29,459 nt of DNA from a virus. Shown piece by piece: positions 21,777 to 28,618 of the stretch (the stretch's first letter is position 1; every line of letters begins with the position of its first letter). Where the stretch lies: positions 1 through 29,459 of the IMG/VR virus record IMGVR_UViG_3300023276_000798; one strand, 5' to 3'. A program made the translations under genes and the position numbers. Below the pieces are notes generated by a model. The model did no database searches. It was given only the letters and a program-made list of their open reading frames with translations, and was not told the origin of the DNA.

Positions 21777-22570
21777 TGAAAACAACCAGTACAACAGCAC
21801 TAACAAATCAAGAATACCGCACAGTAAAAGCATTTAGTAAAAGCGACCTGGATTTAATCCACAAATCGCCAGCGCTTGCGGAATGGAGCAAAAACGCGCC
21901 GCAAACTGAAAGCGAAGTTGCAAACATTGGCACGGCAACACATGCAGCATTGCTTGAGCCGGATTTATTTGAAAGTGATTATATCCGCATGCCAAAATTC
22001 GATAAGCACACCAAGGCTGGAAAAGAAGCCGCTGCAGCATTTGCTGAAACAATGCAAGGCAAGATCGTATTTTCAGCAGAAGATTATGATCTGGTTGTGG
22101 CCATGCGCGATAGCACGCTTGCGCACCCAATTGCAAATAAATTATTAACATCACCAGGCCAAAGCGAAACATCTATTTTTTTCGAGATGGACGGCGTTAA
22201 GTGCAAAGCAAGACCGGATCGCATCACTGAGATTGATGGCGTGCATTACGTGATCGACGTTAAAACCAGCGCAGACGTTGAGAAGTTCAATTTTAGTGTG
22301 CGGGACTATCGCTATGACGTTCAGGACGTTTTTTATAGCGAAGCGTACAAGCAATTAACCGGCGTTAAGCCTCGGTTTATTTTCGTGGTTGTTGGTAAAA
22401 CCAAAACTTTTGGGCGTCATCCGGTGCGAGTGTTTGAGTTGGATCAAGATTCAAAAGATGCAGCATGGCTTGAATGCTCTAATGATCTCGAGGTGGCGAA
22501 AGAGTTTGAGGCTTTCGGCCTTGGCATTGTAGAGGTGGAGATCATTTCAACACCGAAAAAATGGAAATAA
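21773..22570 (+). CDS. RecE-like exonuclease (PD-(D/E)xK, DUF3799-type)
   Basis: The 265-residue protein should resect DNA 5' ends to give 3' single strands for the annealase encoded next. Signature elements are present: FSKSDLDLIHKSP (21-33), the GTATHAALLEP segment (53-63) with H57, E132 in the SETSI strand, the catalytic D149 in KARPDRI, DVK with D162 and K164, and the Q184/Y188 helix DVQDVFYSEAY. This is the RecE C-terminal nuclease domain (exonuclease VIII) at the length usual for phages. Its start overlaps the 59-residue gene by 4 bp. An ATG one codon downstream is equally possible. The annealase has an additional promoter of its own. Confidence 0.9.
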   Translation: MMKTTSTTALTNQEYRTVKAFSKSDLDLIHKSPALAEWSKNAPQTESEVANIGTATHAALLEPDLFESDYIRMPKFDKHTKAGKEAAAAFAETMQGKIVFSAEDYDLVVAMRDSTLAHPIANKLLTSPGQSETSIFFEMDGVKCKARPDRITEIDGVHYVIDVKTSADVEKFNFSVRDYRYDVQDVFYSEAYKQLTGVKPRFIFVVVGKTKTFGRHPVRVFELDQDSKDAAWLECSNDLEVAKEFEAFGLGIVEVEIISTPKKWK

Positions 22571-22582
22571 TCTAAATAAATA

Positions 22583-22610
22583 TTGACAATAACGTGTAAA
22601 GTATTATTAT
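22583..22610 (+). promoter_or_regulatory. Promoter for the annealase gene
   Basis: TTGACA, 16 bp, TATTAT (22605-22610), 49 bp before ATG 22660. The spacer contains GTGTAAAGT, another instance of the TGTAAAG motif near promoters in this window. Confidence 0.65.
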
Positions 22611-22659
22611 TTGCTTGCACGTTAATTTTAACTTTAACCAATAAATAAGGGCTCAAACT

Positions 22660-23487
22660 ATGAGTACAGCATTATCAATTGTTGCGCAAAACACAGGCGC
22701 AAGCGAAGAAGAAATCGGAAATGTTTTAACTGGCATGATCATATCTGCAAAAAACCAGCATGGAGCAAAAGCAACAGGAGCTGAAATGGCAGTTGTTACC
22801 GGTGTTTGTGCAAAGTATGGATTAAACCCACTCGTGAAAGAATGCGCAGCATTCATCAGTGGCGGTAAATTATCAGTAGTTGTAATGATCGACGGCTGGT
22901 ACAAGATGGTTAACCGCCAGGAATCATTCGACGGTGTAGAGTTTGAGGATCACATTGATGCAAACGGTAAGATTACCGCTATTACTTGCAAAATGTATAT
23001 CAAAGATCGAAGCCGCCCTGTGTGCGTAACCGAGTATATGAACGAGTGCGCAGATCCTAAATCAAGTGTATGGAAGCGTTGGCCTGCCCGTATGCTTCGC
23101 CATAAAGCATATATCCAGGCGGCTCGTATAGCTTTCGGTATCAGCGAGGTGATCGACAATGATGAAGTGGATCGTATCAACAGCAATCAACCAAAAGATA
23201 TCACGCCTAAAATTGACGTTGATTTTGACGCGATTGACAAAGCGTTCGCCGAATGTGGAGACGATGAAACACTGCGACAGTGTGCAAGTGGTATCCGGGA
23301 AGAACTGCAAAAAGGTGGCGCATGGGATAGCGCAAAAGCGAAAGTAGCCGCAATGCGCCTTGAGCATAAAAACCGTATCGAAGTTGTGCTTGAAGCCAAT
23401 GAAAGTATCGAACAGGAATCAGAGCAAGCCGAGGTAGAGCAGGAAGCTATCGAGGTAGAGTTTGAAGAAGTTAACGAAGATAAATAA
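22660..23487 (+). CDS. RecT/Bet-family single-strand annealing protein
   Basis: The 275-residue protein should bind ssDNA made by the exonuclease and anneal it to a complementary strand. Matching Red-beta/RecT elements are CAKYGLNPLVKECAAF (50-65), VVVMIDGWYKMVNRQ (73-87), DGVEF (91-95), the VWKRWPARMLRHKAYIQAAR segment (137-156) and AFGISEVIDNDE (158-169). The C-terminal 100 residues are variable, ending in a strongly acidic tail (EQAEVEQEAIEVEFEEVNED), perhaps for partner or SSB interactions. It starts at ATG 22660 behind AAGGG, with its own consensus promoter. Exonuclease and annealase adjacency is the standard phage recombination pair. Confidence 0.92.
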   Translation: MSTALSIVAQNTGASEEEIGNVLTGMIISAKNQHGAKATGAEMAVVTGVCAKYGLNPLVKECAAFISGGKLSVVVMIDGWYKMVNRQESFDGVEFEDHIDANGKITAITCKMYIKDRSRPVCVTEYMNECADPKSSVWKRWPARMLRHKAYIQAARIAFGISEVIDNDEVDRINSNQPKDITPKIDVDFDAIDKAFAECGDDETLRQCASGIREELQKGGAWDSAKAKVAAMRLEHKNRIEVVLEANESIEQESEQAEVEQEAIEVEFEEVNEDK

Positions 23488-23493
23488 AATAAC

Positions 23494-23522
23494 TTGACAC
23501 AGCTTTTGTTTGCATCTAAATT
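23494..23522 (+). promoter_or_regulatory. Promoter for early genes at 23552
   Basis: TTGACA, 17 bp, TAAATT (23517-23522) immediately after the annealase gene. It carries the extended AATAACTTGACA (23488-23499), and GTGTAAAC lies just beyond the -10. Confidence 0.7.
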
Positions 23523-23551
23523 GTAGGTGTAAACAAATTAAGGAGCTACAA

Positions 23552-23758
23552 ATGCGAAACCAAGGAATCAGAAGCGAAATGCTAAAATGCGCCGATAATT
23601 GCCGGGTAAATGTGTTACCGATTGGCAAACTTGTGTCGTTAGCGTGGATAGGGCAAGCAGGGACGCACAGAGAAGTGATTTCTAAGAAAAGCCTAGCACT
23701 TTGTAGCCTTTCCCTTTTAAACGCGTTAGAGAGCGCTACAGTAGCAATGAAGCAGTAA
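23552..23758 (+). CDS. Small hypothetical protein (68 aa)
   Basis: The preferred start is ATG 23552, with AAGGAG six bases upstream, giving MRNQGIRSEMLKCADNCRVN. A longer frame from 23510 would begin inside the promoter. The protein has a basic N-terminus, three cysteines (C13, C17, C51) and a leucine/alanine-rich C-terminal helix (KSLALCSLSLLNALESATVA) that is amphipathic rather than a clear membrane segment. It is first in an early transcript. Function unknown. Confidence 0.55.
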   Translation: MRNQGIRSEMLKCADNCRVNVLPIGKLVSLAWIGQAGTHREVISKKSLALCSLSLLNALESATVAMKQ

Positions 23759-23798
23759 GAAAAATTAAATAAACCCAACCACAAAAAAGGAAATTACA

Positions 23799-24167
23799 AT
23801 GTCTAAAATAGTAGCTGCAATATCCGCAACTCAAACAGCAATTAACACCAACGGCGGCACAGTAGTTTGGAGCGATAAATTACAGGAGTATTTTTCTACT
23901 GACGCTTTACATATCGCAACACAGACGATTATATGTACTCGTGATGAGTTTTATAACTGCATCTCAGAAATGACAGGCGATAAAAAAGCGCATCTAGAAT
24001 GGTTGGCTGAGGTTAACGCAAAGCGCGATTTTGCCGAGGATGTTGCTCAGCGTGATCGCCTTGTTGCAACGGTTAAAGAACTGGACGCGGCGCTTGAACT
24101 TTGCACTGGATACATCAAAAGCCCGCTTGAAGCTGAAGTTAAGCTTTTGATTGCTGAAATGGAATAA
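23799..24167 (+). CDS. Hypothetical protein
   Basis: A 122-residue protein. Its N-terminal half is mixed alpha/beta (TNGGTVVWSDKLQEYFSTDA) and its C-terminal half is helical and charged, ending EAEVKLLIAEME. It has two or three cysteines without a metal-binding spacing. AAGGA precedes the ATG, and it lies in the rightward early operon between two other small genes. No family is recognised. Confidence 0.6.
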   Translation: MSKIVAAISATQTAINTNGGTVVWSDKLQEYFSTDALHIATQTIICTRDEFYNCISEMTGDKKAHLEWLAEVNAKRDFAEDVAQRDRLVATVKELDAALELCTGYIKSPLEAEVKLLIAEME

Positions 24168-24223
24168 AAACAACCTACCTGGCGTACTAACAATGCGCCA
24201 TAACTCAAACAGAGGAAATTATT

Positions 24224-24514
24224 ATGCAAGACCAGTACTGCACCGGGTGTTTACAACACAGATCAGAAAAGCACTTTACAATTTGGCTAAACGATAAAAC
24301 AAAATCACGGCGCTGTGACGATTGCAGTAATAGCGATACAATTAAAAAACGGGTACAAGCGCACGAAAAAGAGCGCAGATCAAAGAAAAAAGCTGTACCA
24401 CAGATATTACAAAAGCTTGCTGATACAATTGGAAGCGAACGCAAGCGGGTTGTAAGCGACAGGCTTTATAAAATTGCAGAGCAAAAGAGAATTGATGATG
24501 AAATTGGTATTTAG
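24224..24514 (+). CDS. Small zinc-ribbon protein
   Basis: A 96-residue basic protein with two CxxC pairs, CTGC (6-9) and CDDC (31-34), framing a short hairpin as in four-cysteine zinc ribbons of the type found in phage HNH-adjacent and recombination-associated proteins. A long basic helical region follows (KKRVQAHEKERRSKKK). It probably binds nucleic acid or another protein through this ribbon. AGAGGA lies before ATG 24224. No catalytic residues are seen. Confidence 0.65.
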   Translation: MQDQYCTGCLQHRSEKHFTIWLNDKTKSRRCDDCSNSDTIKKRVQAHEKERRSKKKAVPQILQKLADTIGSERKRVVSDRLYKIAEQKRIDDEIGI

Positions 24515-24536
24515 TAACTTAAAATAAGGAAATAAA

Positions 24537-24692
24537 ATGAAAACTGCAAAATTAGCAAGAGATGTTGTAATTCACACGCTCGGCACATTTGAAAAAGGAA
24601 CAGAGGTTACGGTGTTAAAACAAGGTGACCGCTGTCATGTTATGGTGGGCACTGCTTCGTTTTATGTCGATGCAGATGATATTGACCTGTAA
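24537..24692 (+). CDS. Small SH3-like hypothetical protein (51 aa)
   Basis: A short frame starting MKTAKLARDVVIHTLGTFEK and ending DADDIDL. The pattern GTEVTVLKQGDRCHVMVG and then SFYVDADDI alternates strands and turns like a miniature SH3-like barrel, common in phage early proteins. AAGGA is placed correctly before the ATG. It is the last gene before the terminase promoter and hairpin, hence the end of the early rightward operon. Confidence 0.65.
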   Translation: MKTAKLARDVVIHTLGTFEKGTEVTVLKQGDRCHVMVGTASFYVDADDIDL

Positions 24693-24721
24693 TTTACTTA
24701 ACACAACCGTAAACGTATAAT
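24693..24721 (+). promoter_or_regulatory. Promoter for the terminase genes
   Basis: TTTACT, 17 bp, TATAAT (24716-24721), 35 bp before ATG 24756. The -10 overlaps the left arm of the terminator hairpin, so transcription would start near 24728, at the end of that arm. Confidence 0.6.
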
Positions 24722-24755
24722 CCTCTTAGATATTATTATTTAAGGGGATTTTTTT
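24719..24755 (+). terminator. Terminator hairpin that overlaps the terminase ribosome site
   Basis: AATCCTCTTA (24719-24728) pairs over 10 bp, with one G-T pair, with TAAGGGGATT (24741-24750). The loop is 12 nt and a T run reaches the start codon. The right arm contains the AAGGGG ribosome site of the small terminase gene, so readthrough RNA would both tend to terminate and hide this site, whereas RNA from the local promoter would lack the left arm. Confidence 0.7.
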
Positions 24756-25163
24756 ATGGCTGGAATAAACGGGAGGCCGACAAAGCTAACGCAAGACTTT
24801 ATCAACAAAGCTGATGAGTATATGGATTGCTGGGAAGAGTTGGGCGAAGTTATCCCATCCATCGCTGGGCTATCCGTATACACAAGAGTATCAAGAGACT
24901 CTATTCATTCGTGGGCTGCTGGCGAATGGCCGTCAGACGCAAGCGAGAGCACCAGAGAAAGCTTTTCCGACATCGTTACAGCATTGGGGGCCACACAGGA
25001 GTTAAAACTAATGAACGGAGGACTAGGCGGCGCAATGAACCCGACAATAGCTAAGCTACTTCTGCACAAGCACGGGCACAGTGAAAAAGTTCAACAGGAC
25101 AACGTTTCATCTGATGGCTCAATGGGCCTTGATAACCTAAACATCACAGTAACTAAACCATAA
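24756..25163 (+). CDS. Terminase small subunit, P22 gp3-like
   Basis: The small subunit recognises the packaging site and regulates the large subunit. This 135-residue protein has the layout of the phage gp3 DNA-packaging family: GRPTKLTQDFINKADEYMD at 6-24, IPSIAGLSVYTRVSRDSIHSW at 34-54 (a helix-turn-helix), FSDIVTALGATQ (70-81) and NGGLGGAMNPTIAKLLLHKHG at 87-107. The family is typical of headful-packaging phages. ATG 24756 follows AAGGGG by eight bases. Its ribosome site is embedded in the terminator hairpin, implying control by transcription start. The large subunit follows after one small gene. Confidence 0.85.
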   Translation: MAGINGRPTKLTQDFINKADEYMDCWEELGEVIPSIAGLSVYTRVSRDSIHSWAAGEWPSDASESTRESFSDIVTALGATQELKLMNGGLGGAMNPTIAKLLLHKHGHSEKVQQDNVSSDGSMGLDNLNITVTKP

Positions 25164-25175
25164 AGGATGGGCAAG

Positions 25176-25454
25176 ATGAGCGATAAAACAAGAGAGCAAG
25201 CAATAGTTGAAGCAGTTAATTACGCAAAAGCAAAGTGGATTTGTAACGCCCACCATGAAACATGGGGGTTTAAAGTATCAAAAGCCGAGTTTGACGCGTG
25301 TGTAAATGATATGAAGAGGGCTTTGTGGCTTGAAGAGTCACCATCAGAGTATTGCGCAAAAATTTACCAGAAAACATTAATGTGCTCAGTGTTATTTTCG
25401 GCAGGCTTTGCAGCTGGGATTGTTGCTGGTGTGTTTTTGATTGCTAGTAAATAA
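25176..25454 (+). CDS. Hypothetical protein with one C-terminal membrane segment
   Basis: A 92-residue protein between the terminase subunits. The soluble first two thirds include KWICNAHHETWGFKVSKAEF. The C-terminal SVLFSAGFAAGIVAGVFLIA (about 71-90) is a clear glycine/alanine-rich transmembrane helix with only two residues after it, so it may be tail-anchored. The ATG at 25176 is at the correct distance from AAGG; an earlier ATG at 25167 is too close to it. The stop overlaps the large terminase start as TAATG. Membrane association at this location is unusual; the function is unknown. Confidence 0.65.
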   Translation: MSDKTREQAIVEAVNYAKAKWICNAHHETWGFKVSKAEFDACVNDMKRALWLEESPSEYCAKIYQKTLMCSVLFSAGFAAGIVAGVFLIASK

Positions 25455-26878
25455 TGGACTACGAAGTTTTTTCCTGCTTTGAAAAGCATGTTGATTTAAA
25501 CAGTATACAGACTCGCGGCCAATTACTCCGGGATAATCGCTATCACATCATGCATGGTGGCAGGGGTGGCGGTAAGTCTGTTTTTGTCGCAAAAACGCTA
25601 GTGCTTGAGGCGTATTTAAAACAAACACAGATACTATGCGCCCGTGAGCTGATGAACTCCATTGCAGATAGCTCAATGGCTCTATTGTGGGAGCAAGTCG
25701 AATCCCTTGGCCTTGAATCATTCTTCACTAAAACAAAAAATGAACTGGTTGGAGCTAACGGCTCCCGCTTCTTTTTCCGTGGCCTAAAAACAAACATAAC
25801 CAGCGTAAAATCAATAGCGCGAATAGATCGGGCGTGGATCGAGGAGGCGGAGGCCGTATCCGAGGATAGCTGGAAAGTATTAACGCCATCAATCCGAACC
25901 AAGAACGCCAGGATAATAATCACATTCAATCCGCGCATGTTAATGGATGCAACCTATCAGCGGTTTGTTATTAAGCCGCCATCTGATTCAATAATCACTG
26001 AATGTAATTACTGCGATAACCCTCATTTCCCGGAAGCGTTAGATCAAGAGCGACGAGATATGAAGGAAAGCGATCCTGATTTATATGATCACGTTTGGCT
26101 TGGTAAGCCTGTTGGCGATTCACCACTTGCTATCATACCTCCGAAATGGGCGCGCGCTTGCGTTGACGTTCATAAGCTGATCGGCATTGAAGCTGATGGG
26201 GTTAAGCGCATGGGCGATGACGTCAGTGGTGGCGGAACCGATCCAAATGCTAACGTAATGTTGCATGGACAGGTTGTTACATTTATCAAAGAGTTTAGGC
26301 AAGGCGATCCGGTAAGTGCTGCGCATGATACGTGGGCCAATGTATTAGAGCAGGGCGCGATGCATTTGGTATATGACTGCATAGGCGTAGGGTCGGGCAC
26401 TGAGCAAACACTATCTAAGCCGCAATTTGAACACAAGATATTAGGCACCGGAGAGATAAAGATCACAGCGTTTGATGCTGGTGGCGCAATAGAAAACCCG
26501 GAACAGATTGACGAACTGCATAAGAAGAAAAACAAACAGGTTTACAGTAACCTAAAAGCACAAAAGTGGTGGTGGTTGCGTTATCGGTGCCAACAATCAT
26601 GGCTGGCCACTCAGGGTATGGATTATAATCGGGATGCTGTATTGTCGATTAATTCAGAGTCAGTTGATAAAGACTTAATTGAAAAGCTAATCTTTGAAAT
26701 GAGTTGTCCGCAGCGTGAATATTTGGGCAGCAAGCTAAGAGTTGAGCCGAAAGATAAGTTGAAAGCAAGGGGTATACCTTCTCACAACTTAGCGGATGCG
26801 CTCATAATGGCAGATTACCAGGTTAAAGAATCCTCCCTAACCTCTGTCCTATCTAAGCGCCGGGAGCGTAGGCGGTAG
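25454..26878 (+). CDS. Terminase large subunit
   Basis: The packaging motor ATPase and nuclease that cuts concatemers and drives DNA into proheads. The 474-residue protein has Walker A GGRGGGKS (35-42), Walker B AWIEEAEA (127-134), the coupling motif TFNP (157-160) and a C-terminal RNase H-like nuclease whose first metal aspartates lie in GDDVSGGGTDPN (254-265), with further acidic residues in VYDCIGVG and the SHNLADALIMAD end. This is the Terminase_3 (Sf6/P22 gp2/PBSX) type. Together with the gp3-like small subunit it points to headful packaging. Its start overlaps the preceding gene's stop. A strong promoter with inverted repeats follows the stop. Confidence 0.95.
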   Translation: MDYEVFSCFEKHVDLNSIQTRGQLLRDNRYHIMHGGRGGGKSVFVAKTLVLEAYLKQTQILCARELMNSIADSSMALLWEQVESLGLESFFTKTKNELVGANGSRFFFRGLKTNITSVKSIARIDRAWIEEAEAVSEDSWKVLTPSIRTKNARIIITFNPRMLMDATYQRFVIKPPSDSIITECNYCDNPHFPEALDQERRDMKESDPDLYDHVWLGKPVGDSPLAIIPPKWARACVDVHKLIGIEADGVKRMGDDVSGGGTDPNANVMLHGQVVTFIKEFRQGDPVSAAHDTWANVLEQGAMHLVYDCIGVGSGTEQTLSKPQFEHKILGTGEIKITAFDAGGAIENPEQIDELHKKKNKQVYSNLKAQKWWWLRYRCQQSWLATQGMDYNRDAVLSINSESVDKDLIEKLIFEMSCPQREYLGSKLRVEPKDKLKARGIPSHNLADALIMADYQVKESSLTSVLSKRRERRR

Positions 26879-26879
26879 A

Positions 26880-26933
26880 AATAACTTGACAGCGTTGTGG
26901 GGTGTGTTTATGCTTTGTTACTGTTAAGTTATT
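26880..26933 (+). promoter_or_regulatory. Consensus promoter flanked by a 12-bp inverted repeat
   Basis: TTGACA (26886-26891), 17 bp, TATGCT (26909-26914). AATAACTTGACA (26880-26891) and TGTTAAGTTATT (26922-26933) are inverted copies matching 11 of 12, placed around the -10 and start. This looks like an operator pair. It drives the 47-aa gene and the PP-loop ATPase. Confidence 0.65.
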
Positions 26934-26948
26934 AATTGAGGAATGAGT

Positions 26949-27092
26949 ATGAAAAAAGAAACTGTATTGGAAATATTTGAGGAATCACTTTCAGCTGGCG
27001 GTCAATTCTTTGAGATAGATGATATAGCAGCTGAATTCAGATTGAAGATAGAGGAAGCTTACAAAAAGCAGAAAGAGGAACGTGGAAAATGA
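26949..27092 (+). CDS. Small hypothetical protein (47 aa)
   Basis: A short acidic/helical protein, MKKETVLEIFEESLSAGGQF... ending KKQKEERGK. ATG 26949 lies seven bases after GAGG; an in-frame ATG two codons earlier is too close to the ribosome site. The stop overlaps the start of the PP-loop ATPase gene (ATGA), indicating coupled translation. The constant pairing would suit a small partner of the ATPase, which is inference. Confidence 0.6.
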   Translation: MKKETVLEIFEESLSAGGQFFEIDDIAAEFRLKIEEAYKKQKEERGK

Positions 27093-27925
27093 AATATGTT
27101 ATTTGTTACTCAGGCGGGAAATCATCAAGTGAATGTGCGTTATCAGTTGCCAAAAAATACGGTGCTGAAAATGTAATTCTATTAAACCATGATATTAACG
27201 GGCATGTTGAGCAGGCATGCACTAAGCAGTTGAAGAAAGATGTGGCTGATCATCTTGGGCTTGAGATTACTTATGCGAACCATAACCGATGGGATGAAGT
27301 GACGCCAGTAAGTGTCTGTGTTGATGCTGAAGCATGGAAAGTTGGACGCGGCCAGATACTTTGCACAAACCGACTAAAAACCGAACCGTTCAAGCAGTGG
27401 CTAAAACAAAACGATCCTGACGGTGAGAACATTTATGTTTACGGTATGGACTTAAACGAGCAATCACGTATCACTCGCCGCTCTCAGATTATGGGGCAGA
27501 TGGGATATAAAACACTGTTTCCCATGACTTGGCCAGAAGATGAGATTGTGCGCCTTGAGTCTATCGGTATTAAACCTGGCGCAGTTTACGAAACGTTTAA
27601 TCATAGTAATTGCATCGGGTGCCTTAAAGCAGGTTGGCAGCATTGGTATATTGTCTACTGTACTCGTCGTGATGTGTGGGATGAAGCTAAAGAAGGCGAG
27701 GATGAGATAGGTTATGCAATACATAAAGATAAGGACGGCCCTGTTTATCTTGAGGAAAAAGAAGCTTTGTTTAATTCGATGATAACAGCTGGGGTTGTAC
27801 CGACTGAAAAAATAAAGCCGCAAACATTCTGGGCGCAAGCTAAAAGAGCCATTAAACAGCATGAAGCTGAATTATCAGAACTGGCAGAGCATGATAAAGG
27901 GGTTTGTTTAGACTGTTCGCTGTAG
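27089..27925 (+). CDS. PP-loop ATPase, PAPS-reductase/DndC-like superfamily
   Basis: A 278-residue protein of the N-type ATP pyrophosphatase fold: YSGGKSS (7-13) is the PP-loop, followed by NHDINGH (33-39) and CTNRLKTEPF (92-101), a C-x-x-R-x-K-x-x-P motif found in PAPS reductase-like proteins. CIGCLKAGW (175-183) and the C-terminal CLDC (273-276) add two CxxC pairs that could hold a metal or Fe-S cluster. Relatives adenylate or reduce sulfur substrates, or modify tRNA or DNA (DndC). Phage members have no agreed role. It has its own promoter and terminator, as expected for an accessory gene. A nucleic-acid thiolation function is possible but unproven. Confidence 0.75.
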   Translation: MKYVICYSGGKSSSECALSVAKKYGAENVILLNHDINGHVEQACTKQLKKDVADHLGLEITYANHNRWDEVTPVSVCVDAEAWKVGRGQILCTNRLKTEPFKQWLKQNDPDGENIYVYGMDLNEQSRITRRSQIMGQMGYKTLFPMTWPEDEIVRLESIGIKPGAVYETFNHSNCIGCLKAGWQHWYIVYCTRRDVWDEAKEGEDEIGYAIHKDKDGPVYLEEKEALFNSMITAGVVPTEKIKPQTFWAQAKRAIKQHEAELSELAEHDKGVCLDCSL

Positions 27926-27936
27926 CCACACCAAAC

Positions 27937-27961
27937 AAACCCGCATAACAGCGGGTTTTTA
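27937..27961 (+). terminator. Terminator after the PP-loop ATPase gene
   Basis: AAACCCGC (27937-27944) pairs with GCGGGTTT (27951-27958) around loop ATAACA, followed by TTTA. It closes the two-gene unit that starts at 26880. Confidence 0.85.
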
Positions 27962-28033
27962 CTTTTGCCCTTATAACGGTTTGATATTACAATCGTATTT
28001 ATCAATTAAACAACCAACTATATGAGGTGCATT

Positions 28034-28114
28034 ATGTTTATTACAGACAAACAGCCGGAGCGCAAAGAGAAACCGGAAGATATCGTATTTACAAACAACC
28101 CTGTTAAGAAGTAG
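28034..28114 (+). CDS. Very small hypothetical protein (26 aa)
   Basis: A 26-residue frame starting MFITDKQPERKEKPEDIVFT, with GAGGTG five to nine bases before the ATG and a TAG stop six bases before the next gene. It is polar and charged without a membrane segment. It may be a real micro-protein or a leader that couples translation to the membrane protein downstream, whose own ribosome site is weak. Confidence 0.45.
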   Translation: MFITDKQPERKEKPEDIVFTNNPVKK

Positions 28115-28119
28115 CCGCC

Positions 28120-28563
28120 ATGGTGTCGATTATATTTATAATTGCAGCGCTAATTGTTCATAAACAGGGGGCTGCTGTTGCGTTACTCGTGGCAGGATTT
28201 GCTGACCTACTGACCGATGGTGCATTTGCACTACTGCAATACCAGAACCCGCTTTATGTTTATTACGTGGCGTTATTCCTGATTGTTTTCGGCTGGTGGA
28301 TCGCAATGTGTCGGCTCAAAATGGTATCAAGCCAGATAGTAACCGGGATAGCTTGCGTACTGATGTCGATATCTGTTGTTGATTGCTACTTTGCAGAGGG
28401 TTATAAAACAATCATATCCACAGCATTCCCTTTCGCGATATGGGCTATAAATGCCGCAACAATTTGGGCCGCATGGAATGATAGAAACTGGACTTATAGC
28501 GCTTATTGCAATCGTGGGGGTGAGGGTTTTAATTCACACAGTAAGGTTGATGTCAGATGTTAG
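28120..28563 (+). CDS. Multi-pass membrane protein
   Basis: A 147-residue protein with about four hydrophobic helices: VSIIFIIAALIVH, VALLVAGFADLL, YYVALFLIVFGWWIAMC and VTGIACVLMSISVV, with AFPFAIWAINAATIWAAW as a further one. The last 25 residues (NDRNWTYSAYCNRGGEGFN...) are polar. Topology and position before a smaller membrane protein suggest a holin or antiholin-like role, but the number of segments is larger than in many holins and no family is recognised. The stop overlaps the next gene's start by 7 bp. The ribosome site is poor, so translation is likely to depend on the 26-residue gene ahead. Confidence 0.65.
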   Translation: MVSIIFIIAALIVHKQGAAVALLVAGFADLLTDGAFALLQYQNPLYVYYVALFLIVFGWWIAMCRLKMVSSQIVTGIACVLMSISVVDCYFAEGYKTIISTAFPFAIWAINAATIWAAWNDRNWTYSAYCNRGGEGFNSHSKVDVRC

Positions 28564-28618
28564 AGAAGGTCATAGACGCAACAGGGAAGGGCTCGATAGT
28601 GGCGATCCCGGTAAGTGA
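28478..28618 (+). CDS. Possible overlapping small membrane protein (46 aa)
   Basis: In the +1 frame of the multi-pass membrane gene's end an ATG opens a 46-residue frame: MIETGLIALIAIVGVRVLIH, then a charged basic region ending GLDSGDPGK. One membrane helix followed by a charged tail is the design of small holins, spannin parts and other lysis proteins, which often overlap in phages. The ribosome site is weak, and the frame also crosses the start of the 65-residue gene. It may be chance. Confidence 0.3.
   Translation: MIETGLIALIAIVGVRVLIHTVRLMSDVREGHRRNREGLDSGDPGK

Noticed and set aside
12463-24716. GTAAACGT shared by the inverted repeat at 12449-12470 and the terminase promoter spacer as a common operator
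   Set aside because: An 8-mer is expected about once by chance in this much double-stranded sequence, and the second site has no inverted partner.
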